62,436 nucleotides of DNA from Entamoeba invadens IP1 (lineage: Eukaryota; Evosea; Mastigamoebida; Endamoebidae): positions 410,539 through 472,974 of the forward strand of contig NW_004440445.1 in NCBI RefSeq assembly GCF_000330505.1, read 5' to 3'. The notes beneath the pieces were generated by a model. The model worked only from the letters and a program-made list of their open reading frames with translations, did no database searches and was not told where the DNA came from. Made by a program: the position numbers and the translations under genes. The first letter of the stretch is position 1. Each line of letters begins with the position of its first letter. Of this stretch, positions 41,762 to 53,000 are shown one piece after another.

Positions 41762-43695
41762 ATGGCCTCAGCTTTCAAAAATTATCAGCCGTACGAGCCA
41801 TTGATTCCCCGCACTTCAACGACGTTAGTGAGGTTTTTGACAACACGAATTAATGAGACGTATCGCGTCTGTGATAAGAAGCCACAAATAAATGGGGAGA
41901 ACTCTTTAACAGACCCTTTTGAGTCTTGTCACAACTACGGATTAGACAACGAAAAAAACGAATTAATTGTGTATAGGGGGATGACACTCGGGACTTTCAA
42001 TTCTTTTGAAGGGATGTTATTCTCAATGGACAAAGATGTTTGTACAAAATACAAAGTCATTGACCGGCTTGGACATGGCACTTTTGGTCAAGTCTTCAAG
42101 TGTTGGGACATCAAGAACGAGAAATTTGTTGCAGTAAAAATCCTCAAGAACAAGAAGGCGTATCTCCGACAAGGTCTCTTAGAGTGTGCTGCCCTAACTA
42201 TGGTTTGTATTTCTTTCTTCTATCATTTAAAATAGTTAAGTGAATAATAACAAATAGTTAAACACTTACTTTGATAGTGGGTGTGAACGCATAGTGAAAA
42301 TGTATGACCACTTCATGTTTTGTGACCATCTCTGTATTGTGTTCGAGTTATTAGAGTTTGTTAATATTGTTAATATTATAATTATTAAATAGTTTAAGTA
42401 CAGACAAACAGACTCATTTTCAGTAAAAATTTGTATCAGTACTGCAAGCTGCATAGAAACAGTGGAATCAAGTTACAAACGATCCAACAAATGATGACGG
42501 AATTATTAGAATCTGTTTCGAGTTGTTGTGAGTCTGGGATCATTCATTGCGATGTGAAGCCGGAGAACATCTTGATGGGGGAGAATGGCGAATTGAAGTT
42601 GATTGACTTAGGAAGTGCATGTTTTGAGAATTACACGTTGTACACGTACATCCAGTCTCGTCATTACCGAGCCCCTGAAATCGTGTTTAACATGAAATAT
42701 ACCAATGCGATAGATATGTGGAGTGTGGGGTGTATTATAGCGGAAATGTTTTTAGGTGTTCCATTGTTTCCAGCGAGTAGTGAATATGATTTAATAGCTC
42801 GGTTTGTTGAAACTGTTGGGATGCCCTCAGACGACTTTTTGTTGACGGGGAAGACTTCAATGAAATTTTTTAAAGAAGTCAAACGGACTGGGAAATTCCG
42901 ATTGAAAGAGTCTTTTGAGTATGAGTGGGAAAATAATGTTCGACTCCCACCTCACAAGAACTACTTGTACTATGCAAAGTTAAGTGATATCATAATGAAG
43001 AACCCAATGAAACTGAATTTGGATATTAAAGAGAATAATGTGGCTATTAGAGAATGCTTGTTGGACTTATTGAAAAGACTCTTAGTCTATGACCCCTCTT
43101 CGAGACTCACGCCGGGACAAGCTTTAGCTCATCCTTTTTTTACTTCACAGAATATAAGCGAAGTAACACAAAGCGACTTGGCTAATTGGGTGCCTCCAGA
43201 AAGAGAATTTCCATTCAAAATATATGGGCATTCAGTCTCTTCATTCCCTACCGATATGATGAACGACGCGTTCGCCGGAGAGATCGTTATCGATAAGAAA
43301 CTGTCCAATGCAGAGTACTATAACATATTTTTCAAGCTTCTTCAGTCGGGTCACGTCGCAAATGTCACCATCGACAACCCATTCGAATATGGTTTGTTTT
43401 TATAGTTATGTAATTATAATATATAGAACTTTTCTTCTCACTCATAGGCAGTGTCACACCACGACAATTCTCCTCTGTCTTCGACCCCACAACGTCTGCA
43501 CCGTTATGCACACCACGAAGGGAAGTCACACCAAGGAAAATCGCGTTGCAACAACTTCCACGGTCGATGTCGGCGTCAACCTCTTCTATCCAACACAAAG
43601 AAGAAAGCTTAATTCGTCCAAAACTGAAGACTAGTGTCATTTGTGTGAAAAAGCAAGACAAGGAAGAGAAGAAAGACCCAGAACAATCAGCTTAA
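41762..43695 (+). CDS. YAK1/DYRK-type protein kinase, four exons
   Basis: Exons 41762-42202, 42258-42355, 42424-43391 and 43448-43695; introns of 55, 68 and 56 bases with GTTTGT donors and TAG or CAG acceptors. The product is 584 residues. The kinase domain begins near 97: G-loop GHGTFGQV (104-111), Lys126 in VAVK, catalytic HCDVKPEN (221-228), DLG (241-243) instead of DFG, and the DYRK-type activation loop YTY (253-255) with SRHYRAPE. The exons join to restore FELLDKNLYQYC, typical of YAK1. YAK1 kinases respond to nutrient and stress signals. The last exon is a basic Ser/Thr-rich tail (TPRREVTPRKIAL). Stopping at 43405 would lose this tail. Confidence 0.9.
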
Positions 43696-43816
43696 TGCAG
43701 TGTATTTCAATCAACTCATTACCTAAATATATTTCGTGTACATCATTTTAGTTGTTTCGACCAAAACTGACACACATCGCCGCACACAATAAAGTGATGT
43801 GATAAAAAAGAGTGAA

Positions 43817-45025
43817 TTACTGTACGTAATTGGATGGGAATATACCAGTAACACCAGATTTGGTTTTTCCTTTCCACCTATTTATTAATATATAATTAAT
43901 ATATAATAGTATATTATAATAATATAAAATATATAATATATATATAGTTATATATAATACTATGTAAAGCTAATAGAATTGTAATAGTTCGTTATTAGAA
44001 ATGTTATTATAAATAAATATCACAAACCAATCGCCATCTCTCTCAAGTACTTCTATGACGTCACCTTCTTTAAATGTCAATTCTCCTTCTTCCGCAGCGG
44101 TGTAATCGTATAAAGCAGTGACCACACTACTCACTGGCGTTGGTTTGTCTTGAGGTGGTAAAGGCACTGATTGTTGTGGCTGGTCGAACCCTTGTTGTTG
44201 TGGAATGCTTGCGGCTGGTTGTTGAGTTGTTGGGAAGTAGTCAGTGTTCTGTTTAATAGTGCCATTGGAAACGTCGCTTCCCCTTTTACTTCTAACATTC
44301 TCAAGAATGACACAAGACTGTTCATTTGGAGTGACTGGAAGTTCGGTGTGTAAATCGACGACAGCTATTGCTGAGATGAGATTAGGTACCTTTGCCCAGA
44401 TCTCATTGGTATCATTAATATAGTCTGTATAACTTCTCATACAGTTGGCGCATATTTGTGGAAGTTGCTTCTTCACTTCCTCTACAAACTTTGCACCATC
44501 GTCAAGAATTTCGTCTCTTAAATACTCATAGAAGTCTTTGAAGTCGTTGTACGACTGTTCTACTTCGACTAACCCACTTTGCTTGTTGGGCGGTCTTTTG
44601 GCTATTGACTCAAATTTGTCGTGGGCGGCGTCCATGTCCAGTCTTCGCTCGGTAAGCACTTTAAAACGTTTGTCGAGGACAATGCACATATCGATTAATC
44701 GCGAAAGAGGCGTCAAGACCTCATCTTTAATCTTTAGACCATATTGATGGCCTTTCATGTCTATTTCTTCAAACACTGAGTAACATGTTGAACTGCAACT
44801 CCCTTCCCCAAGTACGTCCGTCATATCTTTCATTGCTTGCATATGTGAAACGGTCGACGAACGGATTGTGTCCGGTAATTTGACATATGATTGATTCACT
44901 TTACGAAGCTTTTTGAGCAAATTTGTTATCTCCAATCTTAATGCATTTACGTTAGTGTCGTCAGTCTTTTTACTCGTGCCAACTGCCTCCTTGACGGTCT
45001 GGAATGTTCGTTTGAAAAAAGCCAT
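43817..45025 (-). CDS. BAR-SH3 membrane-remodelling protein, two exons
   Basis: Exon 1 is 45025-44028 and exon 2 is 43877-43817; the 150-base intron runs GTTTGT to AATAG. Splicing in phase 2 gives 352 residues and completes the SH3 domain: ALYDYTAAEEGELTFKEGD is in exon 1, and WWKGKTKSGVTGIFPSNYVQ comes from the junction and exon 2. Residues about 1-235 are a BAR-type helical bundle starting MAFFKRTFQTVKEA. A Gln/Pro-rich linker joins the two. BAR-SH3 proteins bend membranes and recruit actin or dynamin partners in endocytosis. The ATG at 45025 is chosen because a GGAACTTG element lies just upstream and it begins the BAR fold; an upstream in-frame ATG at 45103 exists. Confidence 0.88.
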
Positions 45026-45506
45026 TTTTTGTACTTTCAAGTTCCATTCTCTTTTTACTGTTCGTTCATTTTGGGGTTCTGTTTGAAATAAAAGTCGCCA
45101 CATGTTCCATTTTTACTGGAAATTTATTCAAAAAGTAGTCTGGAATCCATTTTTGCAGTTTTTTCTTTAGCACTTTTATATACAATATATAACATTTTAA
45201 TAACATTTTAATAACATTTTAATAACATTTTTAATAACATTTTTAATAACATTTTTAATAACATTTTTAATAAATATTTTTAATAACATTTTATTAATAA
45301 ATTATTAATATTTTTTATAATTAATAAATATTAATAAATTAATAATAATTTGAATACTGCTTAGTTCAACCAAAAATACATAAAAACCTCAGTCCTAATT
45401 ATTTTAAAAGAATCATAAACTCTAAAAATTTCACCACAAATAAATAAAAAAATCGAAAGGCTTGTCAATTAAAAAAGAGAAAATGGCAACTCGGAAATAA
45501 AGTCTG
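45026..45506. other. Divergent promoter region with minisatellite
   Basis: About 480 bases shared by BAR-SH3 (minus) and CDC45 (plus). Contains the tandem repeat above and a five-codon upstream open frame (45483-45500, MATRK) immediately before the CDC45 ATG. Confidence 0.6.
45191..45290. repeat. Tandem AT-rich minisatellite
   Basis: About eight head-to-tail copies of an 11-12 base unit (AACATTTTAAT, lengthening to AACATTTTTAAT), with the last copies degenerate. It lies between the divergent BAR-SH3 and CDC45 genes. Confidence 0.85.
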
Positions 45507-47195
45507 ATGTTGATCACAGCAGACAAATTTGAAGAGATGTATGGGGAGATATGTAACATAAGTCAAGGGAAAGGGAAGCGTTCGGTACAAATATTTATAG
45601 CCCCGACTGTTGATGCCATTGTGTGTTACAAGATACTTACAATGCTCTTTCAATGCGACGGAATTCTTCACACTGCGATTCCGGTCAACAACCAAGACAC
45701 ATTGGTCCGTTGTTTTAAAGATGCTTTAAAACATACTGACGTTCATTCTGTCATCTTTATCGACTGTGGAGCAAATTTAGATATTGAAGAGATAGTCCCT
45801 GAGACGTTAGAGATATCGGTGTACGTCTTAGATTCTCACAGACCATTTTACCCCAAAAACGTCTCTTCGCAACACATTCATTTACTGACTCATCTGGAGT
45901 ATTTGCAGATCGAAGACCAACCACAAAATGAGAAGGCGGATTTGATCGAAGGCTCTGATGACTGTATGGGGTTATTAGAGCCTGAAAAAGAAACACCCAT
46001 TGACTATATTAGGAAGACAACAGTAACTACTGGAGAGTTCTTTTCGGAAAGTGTAGCCCGTGTAGCTCTTGGTATAGCCATGAAAATCAAACGCGTGAGT
46101 AAAGTGATGTATTGGTATGCTGCGATAGGTTTAGCGGACCAATATGTCACTCTCAAAATAAATGCAAAGACGTACTCAAATGCAATGGACTTTTTTAGAA
46201 AGAGTCTTAAATTAGAGATACTGGAAAGCACTGATTTGCTTCAAACAGTGAAGACAGATATGTGCATTAAAATGGATTGTCAATTGATGTTATTACGCCA
46301 TTGGACTCTGTACGACTCTTTATTCCACACAAGAGAAATAGCCTCAAGGCTTGGCATATGGAACAGTCGTGGGAAAGAGAAATTTGATGTTTTAATAGCG
46401 GATATGGGTATTCCACTCGCACAAGCCAAACAGAATTATAGAACAATGGGCCTCGAAATGAAGAATAAGTTCTTGTCGAAAATCGATGGGTACGCGAAGT
46501 ACTACAAATTCGAGAATATGTTCCTCCCGGCGTTTTTCAGAAAGCACGGGTCGGACTACACCATAAGCGCTATCGACGCAACCTACGCGATTTCGACGGT
46601 GATCACAAATGACGAAGAAGACAAAACGTGGCAAACGCAGTTTTGGGAGGGGTATAAGTTGGTATCTTCTGACATTGCAGAGGCATACAAACCAGGTTTT
46701 GAGAAGTGCATTGAAGTCAATAAAGTGATGGTGGAGACGGGGATAATGTTGATGCTGTCGAAGAATATTACAAACGAAGAGAATAGATATCGATTTTGCT
46801 CCGTAACAGACCCACTGTTAGCTTCTAAATTCAAAGCGACATATAAAGCCCTTCAACTCGCTCAATTTTTAGCTGAAACTGCATCAAGGCGATACAAAAA
46901 GTGGCTTCCACTCGTTCTAACTGTTTTGGACGTTGAAAAGAAAACGTTTGTGGTCGTTGGATACAGTTCTCCAATTTCGATCAAAAACATGAAGTTTGTT
47001 ATGAGCCTCATTCGTGTGTTTGGAAGATAAAAAGTATTAACGAAAAGCTACTTTGGTGCTAAATTCATGCAAACTGCCGAAAAATTGAAGATTGTGTTGC
47101 TTCAAAAAAGCTTTGACTCGTACATCGCAGAAATCCACAGAGACAATTTGATAAGGTATAAGAGAGCACTTGTAAAGTGTTTCGAAACAATTTGA
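45507..47195 (+). CDS. CDC45: CDC45 replication initiation factor, two exons
   Basis: Exon 1 is 45507-46993 and exon 2 is 47048-47195; the 54-base intron runs GTTTGT to GAAAAG. The product is 544 residues, near the human 566. Recognisable parts are the DHH-like N-terminus (IFIAPTVDAIVCYKIL, VIFIDCGANLDIEE), the conserved helical middle (MYWYAAIGLADQYV, LLRHWTLYDSLFHT) and the conserved C-terminus YFGAKFMQTAEKLK, recovered only after splicing. The unspliced frame meets a TAA at 47030 after VFGR, which would drop that conserved end. CDC45 joins MCM2-7 and GINS as the CMG replicative helicase. The nucleotide-binding DHH motif is degenerate, as in all CDC45. Confidence 0.95.
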
Positions 47196-47640
47196 TGTAT
47201 TTTTCGATGTGATTGAATGGTTGACTGTTTTTGGAACAATAGTTTCATAACCATTTTTTTAATAGTAAAATATGTATAATTTATTAGTAAATACTTAAAA
47301 TTAAAATTGGTGTTTAAATATAGTTTTTTTATAGTTAATGAATAATATTTTGGAAATTAGCAAAATGTTGATTCTTTGTTAATATTTGTAATAATTAAAC
47401 TATCTATTAATATAATTGAAAAAAAAACACCGAAGACATTTTTTATAAATAATAATAAAAAAATTACAAAACAATATTTTTTTTTGTTAAGAAAAACAGT
47501 AAAAAAGTGAAAGAAAAAATGAATAAAAAAATACTTAAAAAACGGGAAAGTATCAGAATTTGAATATTGGAAATAAGGTTTAACAATAAACCATTTAAAT
47601 TGAGGAACAAATAGAAATAAAACTTCGAAATATAAGTGAT
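47196..47640. other. AT-rich intergenic region
   Basis: About 445 bases of A/T-rich sequence between CDC45 and the RAD18-like gene, with A- and T-runs near 47410-47520. No gene recognised. Confidence 0.6.
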
Positions 47641-48435
47641 ATGGGTGAAATGATTTGTCAAGGAGAATATGTCGATATTACGAGAGACACGTGTTCCATA
47701 TGTCGTTTGTAGTTAAGATTGTACAAATGATGTCAAAAAACAGGAATTGACTGATACTTAGACAATATAATGCATGGAGCAGTGATACTCCCCTGTCAAC
47801 ACTCTTGTTTGTTTTCGAAGATTTATACGTTCAAATGTGGCAATTTCAGATAACAAATCGAGCGAATATATTAACAAATAGTTTGTAGTCTCTGCATTAG
47901 AAGGCTTATATCAAATAACATGAGTTGCCCCATCTGTAAAAGGCCAGTGAAGACATCCAACATCCGGCCAAACATCGAGTTGCAAAATAAAATCCTTTTG
48001 GATAAAAAATGTATTCCACCACCGTTTTCTGAGTGTAAGTTACATAGACTTAGTCTGAGACAGTACAAAACCATGAAGGCGGCAAAGATCAAAGAGGAGT
48101 TGAGGCAATTTGGAATCGACTGTACGGGGAAGAAAGAAGACCTTGTTAAGTGGCACAGAGAGTATTGTCTAAGATACAACGCTGAATTCGACGCTGTTGA
48201 TAGATTGACGCCAATGGAGATTGCTAAAATAATAATGGATGAAATAGCAGACTCAAAGACTGAGAAATTGAAAGAAAGAAAAAGAACAAAAGACGAAGAG
48301 AAAAAACCTAGAAAGTCCGAAGAGCAAGACAAATACCATCAAACTGTTCTCATGTTGGTGGCTGCAATAAAGAAACGGAAGCTGGCCAAACTCGCAACCA
48401 TCAAAAGCCAGAATCAAACGAAAAATGTATTTTAG
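47641..48435 (+). CDS. RAD18: RAD18-like RING-SAP E3 ubiquitin ligase, three exons
   Basis: Exons 47641-47704, 47762-47806 and 47882-48435; introns of 57 and 75 bases with GTTTGT donors. The RING is split over all three exons: CSIC in exon 1, ILPCQHS in exon 2, then CSLC and CPIC in exon 3, assembling a normal C3HC4-type finger (about 18-57). A SAP-like helix pair follows (KAAKIKEELRQFGIDCTGKK, LVKWHREYCLRYNAEFD), which matches the RAD18 SAP region including its RYNA motif. The product is 220 residues, much shorter than typical RAD18 (about 490), and the UBZ finger is not seen. RAD18 monoubiquitinates PCNA with RAD6 at stalled forks. A Lys-rich C-terminus may bind DNA or RAD6. Confidence 0.88.
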
Positions 48436-48527
48436 TTGAAATTTCAAAAATAGAATTGTATTGTTGGTTTTAATGGTTAAATTGTAATATAATTGTTATT
48501 ATAAAAACAGAACTGGAAAAACACGAA

Positions 48528-49790
48528 TTAGTTTTCGTTTTTGATCCAATGAGAGACACCCGAGACTAAGGAATGTACAGAGTGCTTCTCGATTTTAAGA
48601 GGTACCTCAATTTTCTTGACGTCTTTGTTTGGCATTACGTAGACGTCGTGTTGTCTGAAATTGAAGCCGTTGAAGTTTGTAGCGAGGGTGATAGAGTAGG
48701 CTCCAGTGCTTGGGAAAATAAGCCAGTCGACGCCTGGCTGCATTTCTGGGAACAACCCAGACGATACACGATCCGCGCCGTTGCACGTCGTCCCATATAT
48801 GATAGAATTCACCTTGTTTGGGTTCTTGCACGTTGGCGAGAAACATGGCAGCTCTTTCTTGAACATGAAGCAAAAAGCCAAACACCCATGCACACCGTCA
48901 CCAATCGTGTAGTCAATCATTTTTTCGCCGTTCACTTTCTTTACCTTTTTGCCGTGAAGGGAAGTGACAAGGTGGAAGGCATTTGAAGACAAAAAGCGAC
49001 CAGGTTCTGCAATAAAGTGGCTGCCGTCTGGGAATTTAAGACTTGTAATAGTGTCTTCAAACAATTTTCCGAACTTTTCGAAGTCCTCGTTTTGCATGTG
49101 CCCACCCCCAATGTCAAATAAGTCGGGTTTGAGACCGTACTTCTGTGCGATGGTGACAACGTCTCTTGCGGACTTCAATGTCTCGATAATTGTTTTCTCG
49201 TTGTGCGAGTCAAAACGAATGTGGAAATGAACTCCTCTCATTTTGAGTTCTTGTTTTGCGATCTCGGCAACAACTTCCTCAACTTCTTCTGGCTTCAGCC
49301 CAAATCGTTTTCCATAAGAGAAATCTGTTGTTCCATCGTTCTGGAGGATTCTGACCATCACCCCCATCTCTGGTGCGTACTTTTTCACCTTTTGGACCTC
49401 GTCAATACAATCAACGGTGGTCAACCGAACTCCAAGTTCGTACGCTTTCAGTAACTGGTCGTACGGCTTGAAACAGTGGCTGTAAGTGATGTCAGCTGGC
49501 GAGAAACCAAGTTTGAGGACTTCTTTGATTTCGCCAAGAGACGCACAGTCAAACCCACACCCGAGGTTTCCAAGCAACTCAACAAGATGTGGCTCTGGAT
49601 TGCTCTTCATTGCGAAGTGTGGTCTGATGTGTGGCATTGCCTTTTTCCACAGTGCAATCGCGTCTTCTACGCCTTTAATATCAAACACCCAGAATGCGAG
49701 TGGTTGTGTCAACTCGTCATACTTTTTGATGATGGGCATTGCGAAGTCAACAATCCTCTGGTACTCTTCCGCGTAATGTCTCGCGCTCAT
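48528..49790 (-). CDS. ODC: Ornithine decarboxylase-like PLP enzyme
   Basis: 420 residues from the ATG at 49790; an upstream in-frame ATG at 49832 adds 14. The alanine-racemase-type barrel has the PLP lysine K62 (FAMKSNPEP), the GGG phosphate loop (228-230), EPGR (262-265) and the C-terminal catalytic cysteine C336 in TTCNGADRVSS. The standard enzyme has CDGLD here, so the substrate-contacting Asp is Asn. The strand with the PLP-stacking His reads HFHIRFDSHN, where most ODCs have HVGSG. ODC makes putrescine, the first step of polyamine synthesis. E. histolytica ODC is known to be insensitive to DFMO, which fits these changes. A TATA-like AATATTTGAG lies about 27-37 bases upstream of 49790. 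Confidence 0.9.
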   Translation of the reverse strand: MSARHYAEEYQRIVDFAMPIIKKYDELTQPLAFWVFDIKGVEDAIALWKKAMPHIRPHFAMKSNPEPHLVELLGNLGCGFDCASLGEIKEVLKLGFSPADITYSHCFKPYDQLLKAYELGVRLTTVDCIDEVQKVKKYAPEMGVMVRILQNDGTTDFSYGKRFGLKPEEVEEVVAEIAKQELKMRGVHFHIRFDSHNEKTIIETLKSARDVVTIAQKYGLKPDLFDIGGGHMQNEDFEKFGKLFEDTITSLKFPDGSHFIAEPGRFLSSNAFHLVTSLHGKKVKKVNGEKMIDYTIGDGVHGCLAFCFMFKKELPCFSPTCKNPNKVNSIIYGTTCNGADRVSSGLFPEMQPGVDWLIFPSTGAYSITLATNFNGFNFRQHDVYVMPNKDVKKIEVPLKIEKHSVHSLVSGVSHWIKNEN

Positions 49791-50078
49791 TTCTATTATT
49801 CCATTAATTTCCAGTCTCAAATATTGTGTCATTCTACCAATTACAATCTTTTTGTCATTTTTTTAAAAATAGATTGATTGAAATTATACTAATAGTTATT
49901 TGTACTATTAAATCAACTAATCACTTTTTCTAAATATAAACACGAGAAACCACACTTATAGTAAAAAAACGATAAAAAGTTACATTAACAATTGATTTCA
50001 AATGTTTTCACATTTCAATCACCACGTTGAGTTATTGAACAAGTAACTAAAGTTGAACAATAAAAAACTATAAACGAT

Positions 50079-53000
50079 CTATTTGTTTCCCTGTAAAATG
50101 ACGTCTTGATATGTGAAATTTGCAAACCCGACATTCCTTCGTTTTTTCTCCTTTTCCTCATTTTTTCTTCTGAGTGCGGGTGAATCTTTTGCCTCAATTT
50201 TTCCAAGACCTGGTAATCCACGAGTTTCCTCCAAAATATCAGGATTTTCCCCTGAACATTCCTTCAACGATTCGAGTGGGATAATCTTTTGTTCCTCGTG
50301 AAATCCCGATTCTCTGGGGGTGCTCCCACTCTTCCTTCCATTTTCTTTTCCCTTCCCACTCAATCTTCCAAAAATTGGGGAAAATGGAATGAAATGAAAA
50401 GAAATAGGACTTTTTGTGTGTTTATTTGGGTCGCTTTTTCTTGGTGGTTTAAGACGGGGGGACAAATTTCCGTATCTTTCCTCTGAAGTTCCTAAAATGA
50501 GTTTTTTGGAGTCTTCTGTTAAAACGCCAAAAGTGAGTGGTTTACACGACGGTTGCGGGGTCATTGTCTGGCGGATCGTACTCTCGTCCTCGACGTGTTT
50601 ACTCCCAATCAGCATTTTCTTCTCTTCAGTTTTCCCGACCAAAGAATTAGTCTCTCCACAGATAGTATTGATTTGGACGTTCTTCTTCGTGAAGTAGTTT
50701 AAGATGGAGGTGGGAGTGTTTAATGCGTAATGGACTTCATCGTTAAAAAATGTGAAATCGTCTTGTGTGAACACATACGTCTTTTTGTCATAACAGACAA
50801 TAGGTAGACTGTATTGACTCGTCACTTTCACATCATTCAAAAGGTCGCTGTTCTTGACTATGAAGTTTAAGATCTCACTCGCTTTGACATCACTTGATAT
50901 ACAGAAGGCCCACTCTTTAAAGTCCGTTTGTGGATACAACGCATTGTATGTCGCAAACACTTTCATTAACACTACAAAGATCCCCGTCATCGAGGGGTGG
51001 ACCTTAACCGTCCAATCCCTCATCTTTTTCATTTTGAGGTCAGGCGTCAAACTCGAAAAGGTTGAAAAGTCGATGTTGTCCAAGTGTAAGAAAAATGGAG
51101 TACAACTGCATTCCAAAAAGAGTTTGAGGATCCCGACTTTCTCTTTGAAGCTCCCTATGATAGTATTAGTGTTAAACATATCCACTATCTTCAAGTCGTT
51201 CTCAATAGGAACATTAAAGAGACTACCTTCTGTTACAAAGTTCTCATCGGTATATATACTCTTTATTAAATCAATGACCAAAAGAGGTATCCCACGCTCT
51301 AAATGTGTGAGTGAAGGGTGTATACCAATCAATGTTCTCTCGTGCATCCCAGACTGTTTCTGCAACTTTTGCGCCAATGTGATTAACTCTTCCGTTTCAC
51401 CACTTAACTCCAATGGAGTATCAATCGAGTAAGGCGACTTATATTTCATCCCAGGTATCTTTTCAAAGTAAAACGCCTTTGTCTTCGAGACTATATTGAA
51501 CCTCACAAAGTCAATAGGAAAGAGTCTGAAGCAAAACCCGTCTTTATACATCGCTATGAAATGGTCGATGAGTAACACCACGATACTCTCATTCTGATTT
51601 TTAAAGTCGTACTGACAAAATATAGGCGCGTACTGATACCGATGTAAGTCATCTTCAAGTTTACTTCTTCGGGCATTGAAGTAATCCAATGGCAACAAGT
51701 AAAACCCTAATCCACCGTCCAGGGTTTCATCAATTCGTTCTTCTATATTGAGAATCCCAGTCACTCGGTAGTTCTCGTCAATTACTAAAGGTAAGAACCC
51801 GATTGGTTCCATCATATATGATTGAATGATTGGAATCGTTTCGTAAAACCCCCACGTCACATCGACGGCCAACGACAACAAAACATTTTGAGTGTCGTAC
51901 CGAAACACAAATGGCACTTTATTCAAGCCTTTGTACATCGCCAGAAAACTGTCGCCAAACTCCACCTTTAATTCCGTGACGGGGCTTTTCATGTCAAGAA
52001 CGCGATTTTCAAGTAACCCTTTGTTCATTAATATTCCTATTCCAGTGCCAAATACGTCTTCGATAATACTCCGCTTGTCACATTCAACACTCTCGATTTC
52101 TCCATTGTGTTCAAACTTCACTGAAATCAGACTCGAGTTCTCAATTTCACTTGAGAGTTCAAGCATTGTACTTTCGTCCATATCGTCCTTCAAGTGTTCG
52201 ATGAACCACCGAATGTTGTTTTCGACTTTGAAATTGAATCCTTTGATATTGGTCTCATCAAACATTCGTACGATTTTACACATCATTCGACACTTCTCGA
52301 AGTTGACAAGCCCGTCATCTGTACGTGTTGTATGTCCTTCAGCAATGAATGTCATGTCCTTCAAAGTTATCCCCAAATAAGGCACCCGTGGGTTGTCCAC
52401 ATCCTTTGATATCAAAATCCGGAGATTCGCCCAGTTGTTTGTTGGGGAAGAGATCTTCACCATTTCATCGTACCGCGTCTTAGTTTCTGTGCTCATTGCC
52501 TCGAACATATTTTTGAGTCGAAACATACATGCCGTTGTGAATATCTGCATGATACAAACCATCACGTCGTAATTTCGCATGTCAAGACAAAAGTGAGCGA
52601 CGTTCACCAAATACTTGACGACATCGTTGCGCGCTTGCTTTGATTGAGCTGTTAAAATGAGTACTTGGAAATACTTCTGGAAGTTGTTATAGAACATCAC
52701 CAACGTATTGAGAGACTTACACCCGACTTTTTCATTCGTCCACTTGAAGAACTCGTACAACTTGATTTTACAAAAGGCGGAATGGATCATCAATGTCATT
52801 TGTCTTGCAAACTCAAGTGGGCTGATATCAAAGATGTTGATTTCCTTTTGGACGTTGAGTACTTCAGAGAATGGGGGGATAGGTGGGCGGAGTTCTTTGA
52901 CGCTTTCGACATATAAAATTTCTTTGCCCTCAAGTCTCTTGTTCAAATTGGTCTTGAGTAACTCCGCTTGTTTCACTTTCCCACTGATTGATAAAGTCTC

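Noticed and set aside
47028..47030. TAA as a nonsense mutation making CDC45 a pseudogene
   Set aside because: A GTTTGT...AAAAG intron spans it and its removal restores the conserved C-terminus, so the gene is intact.
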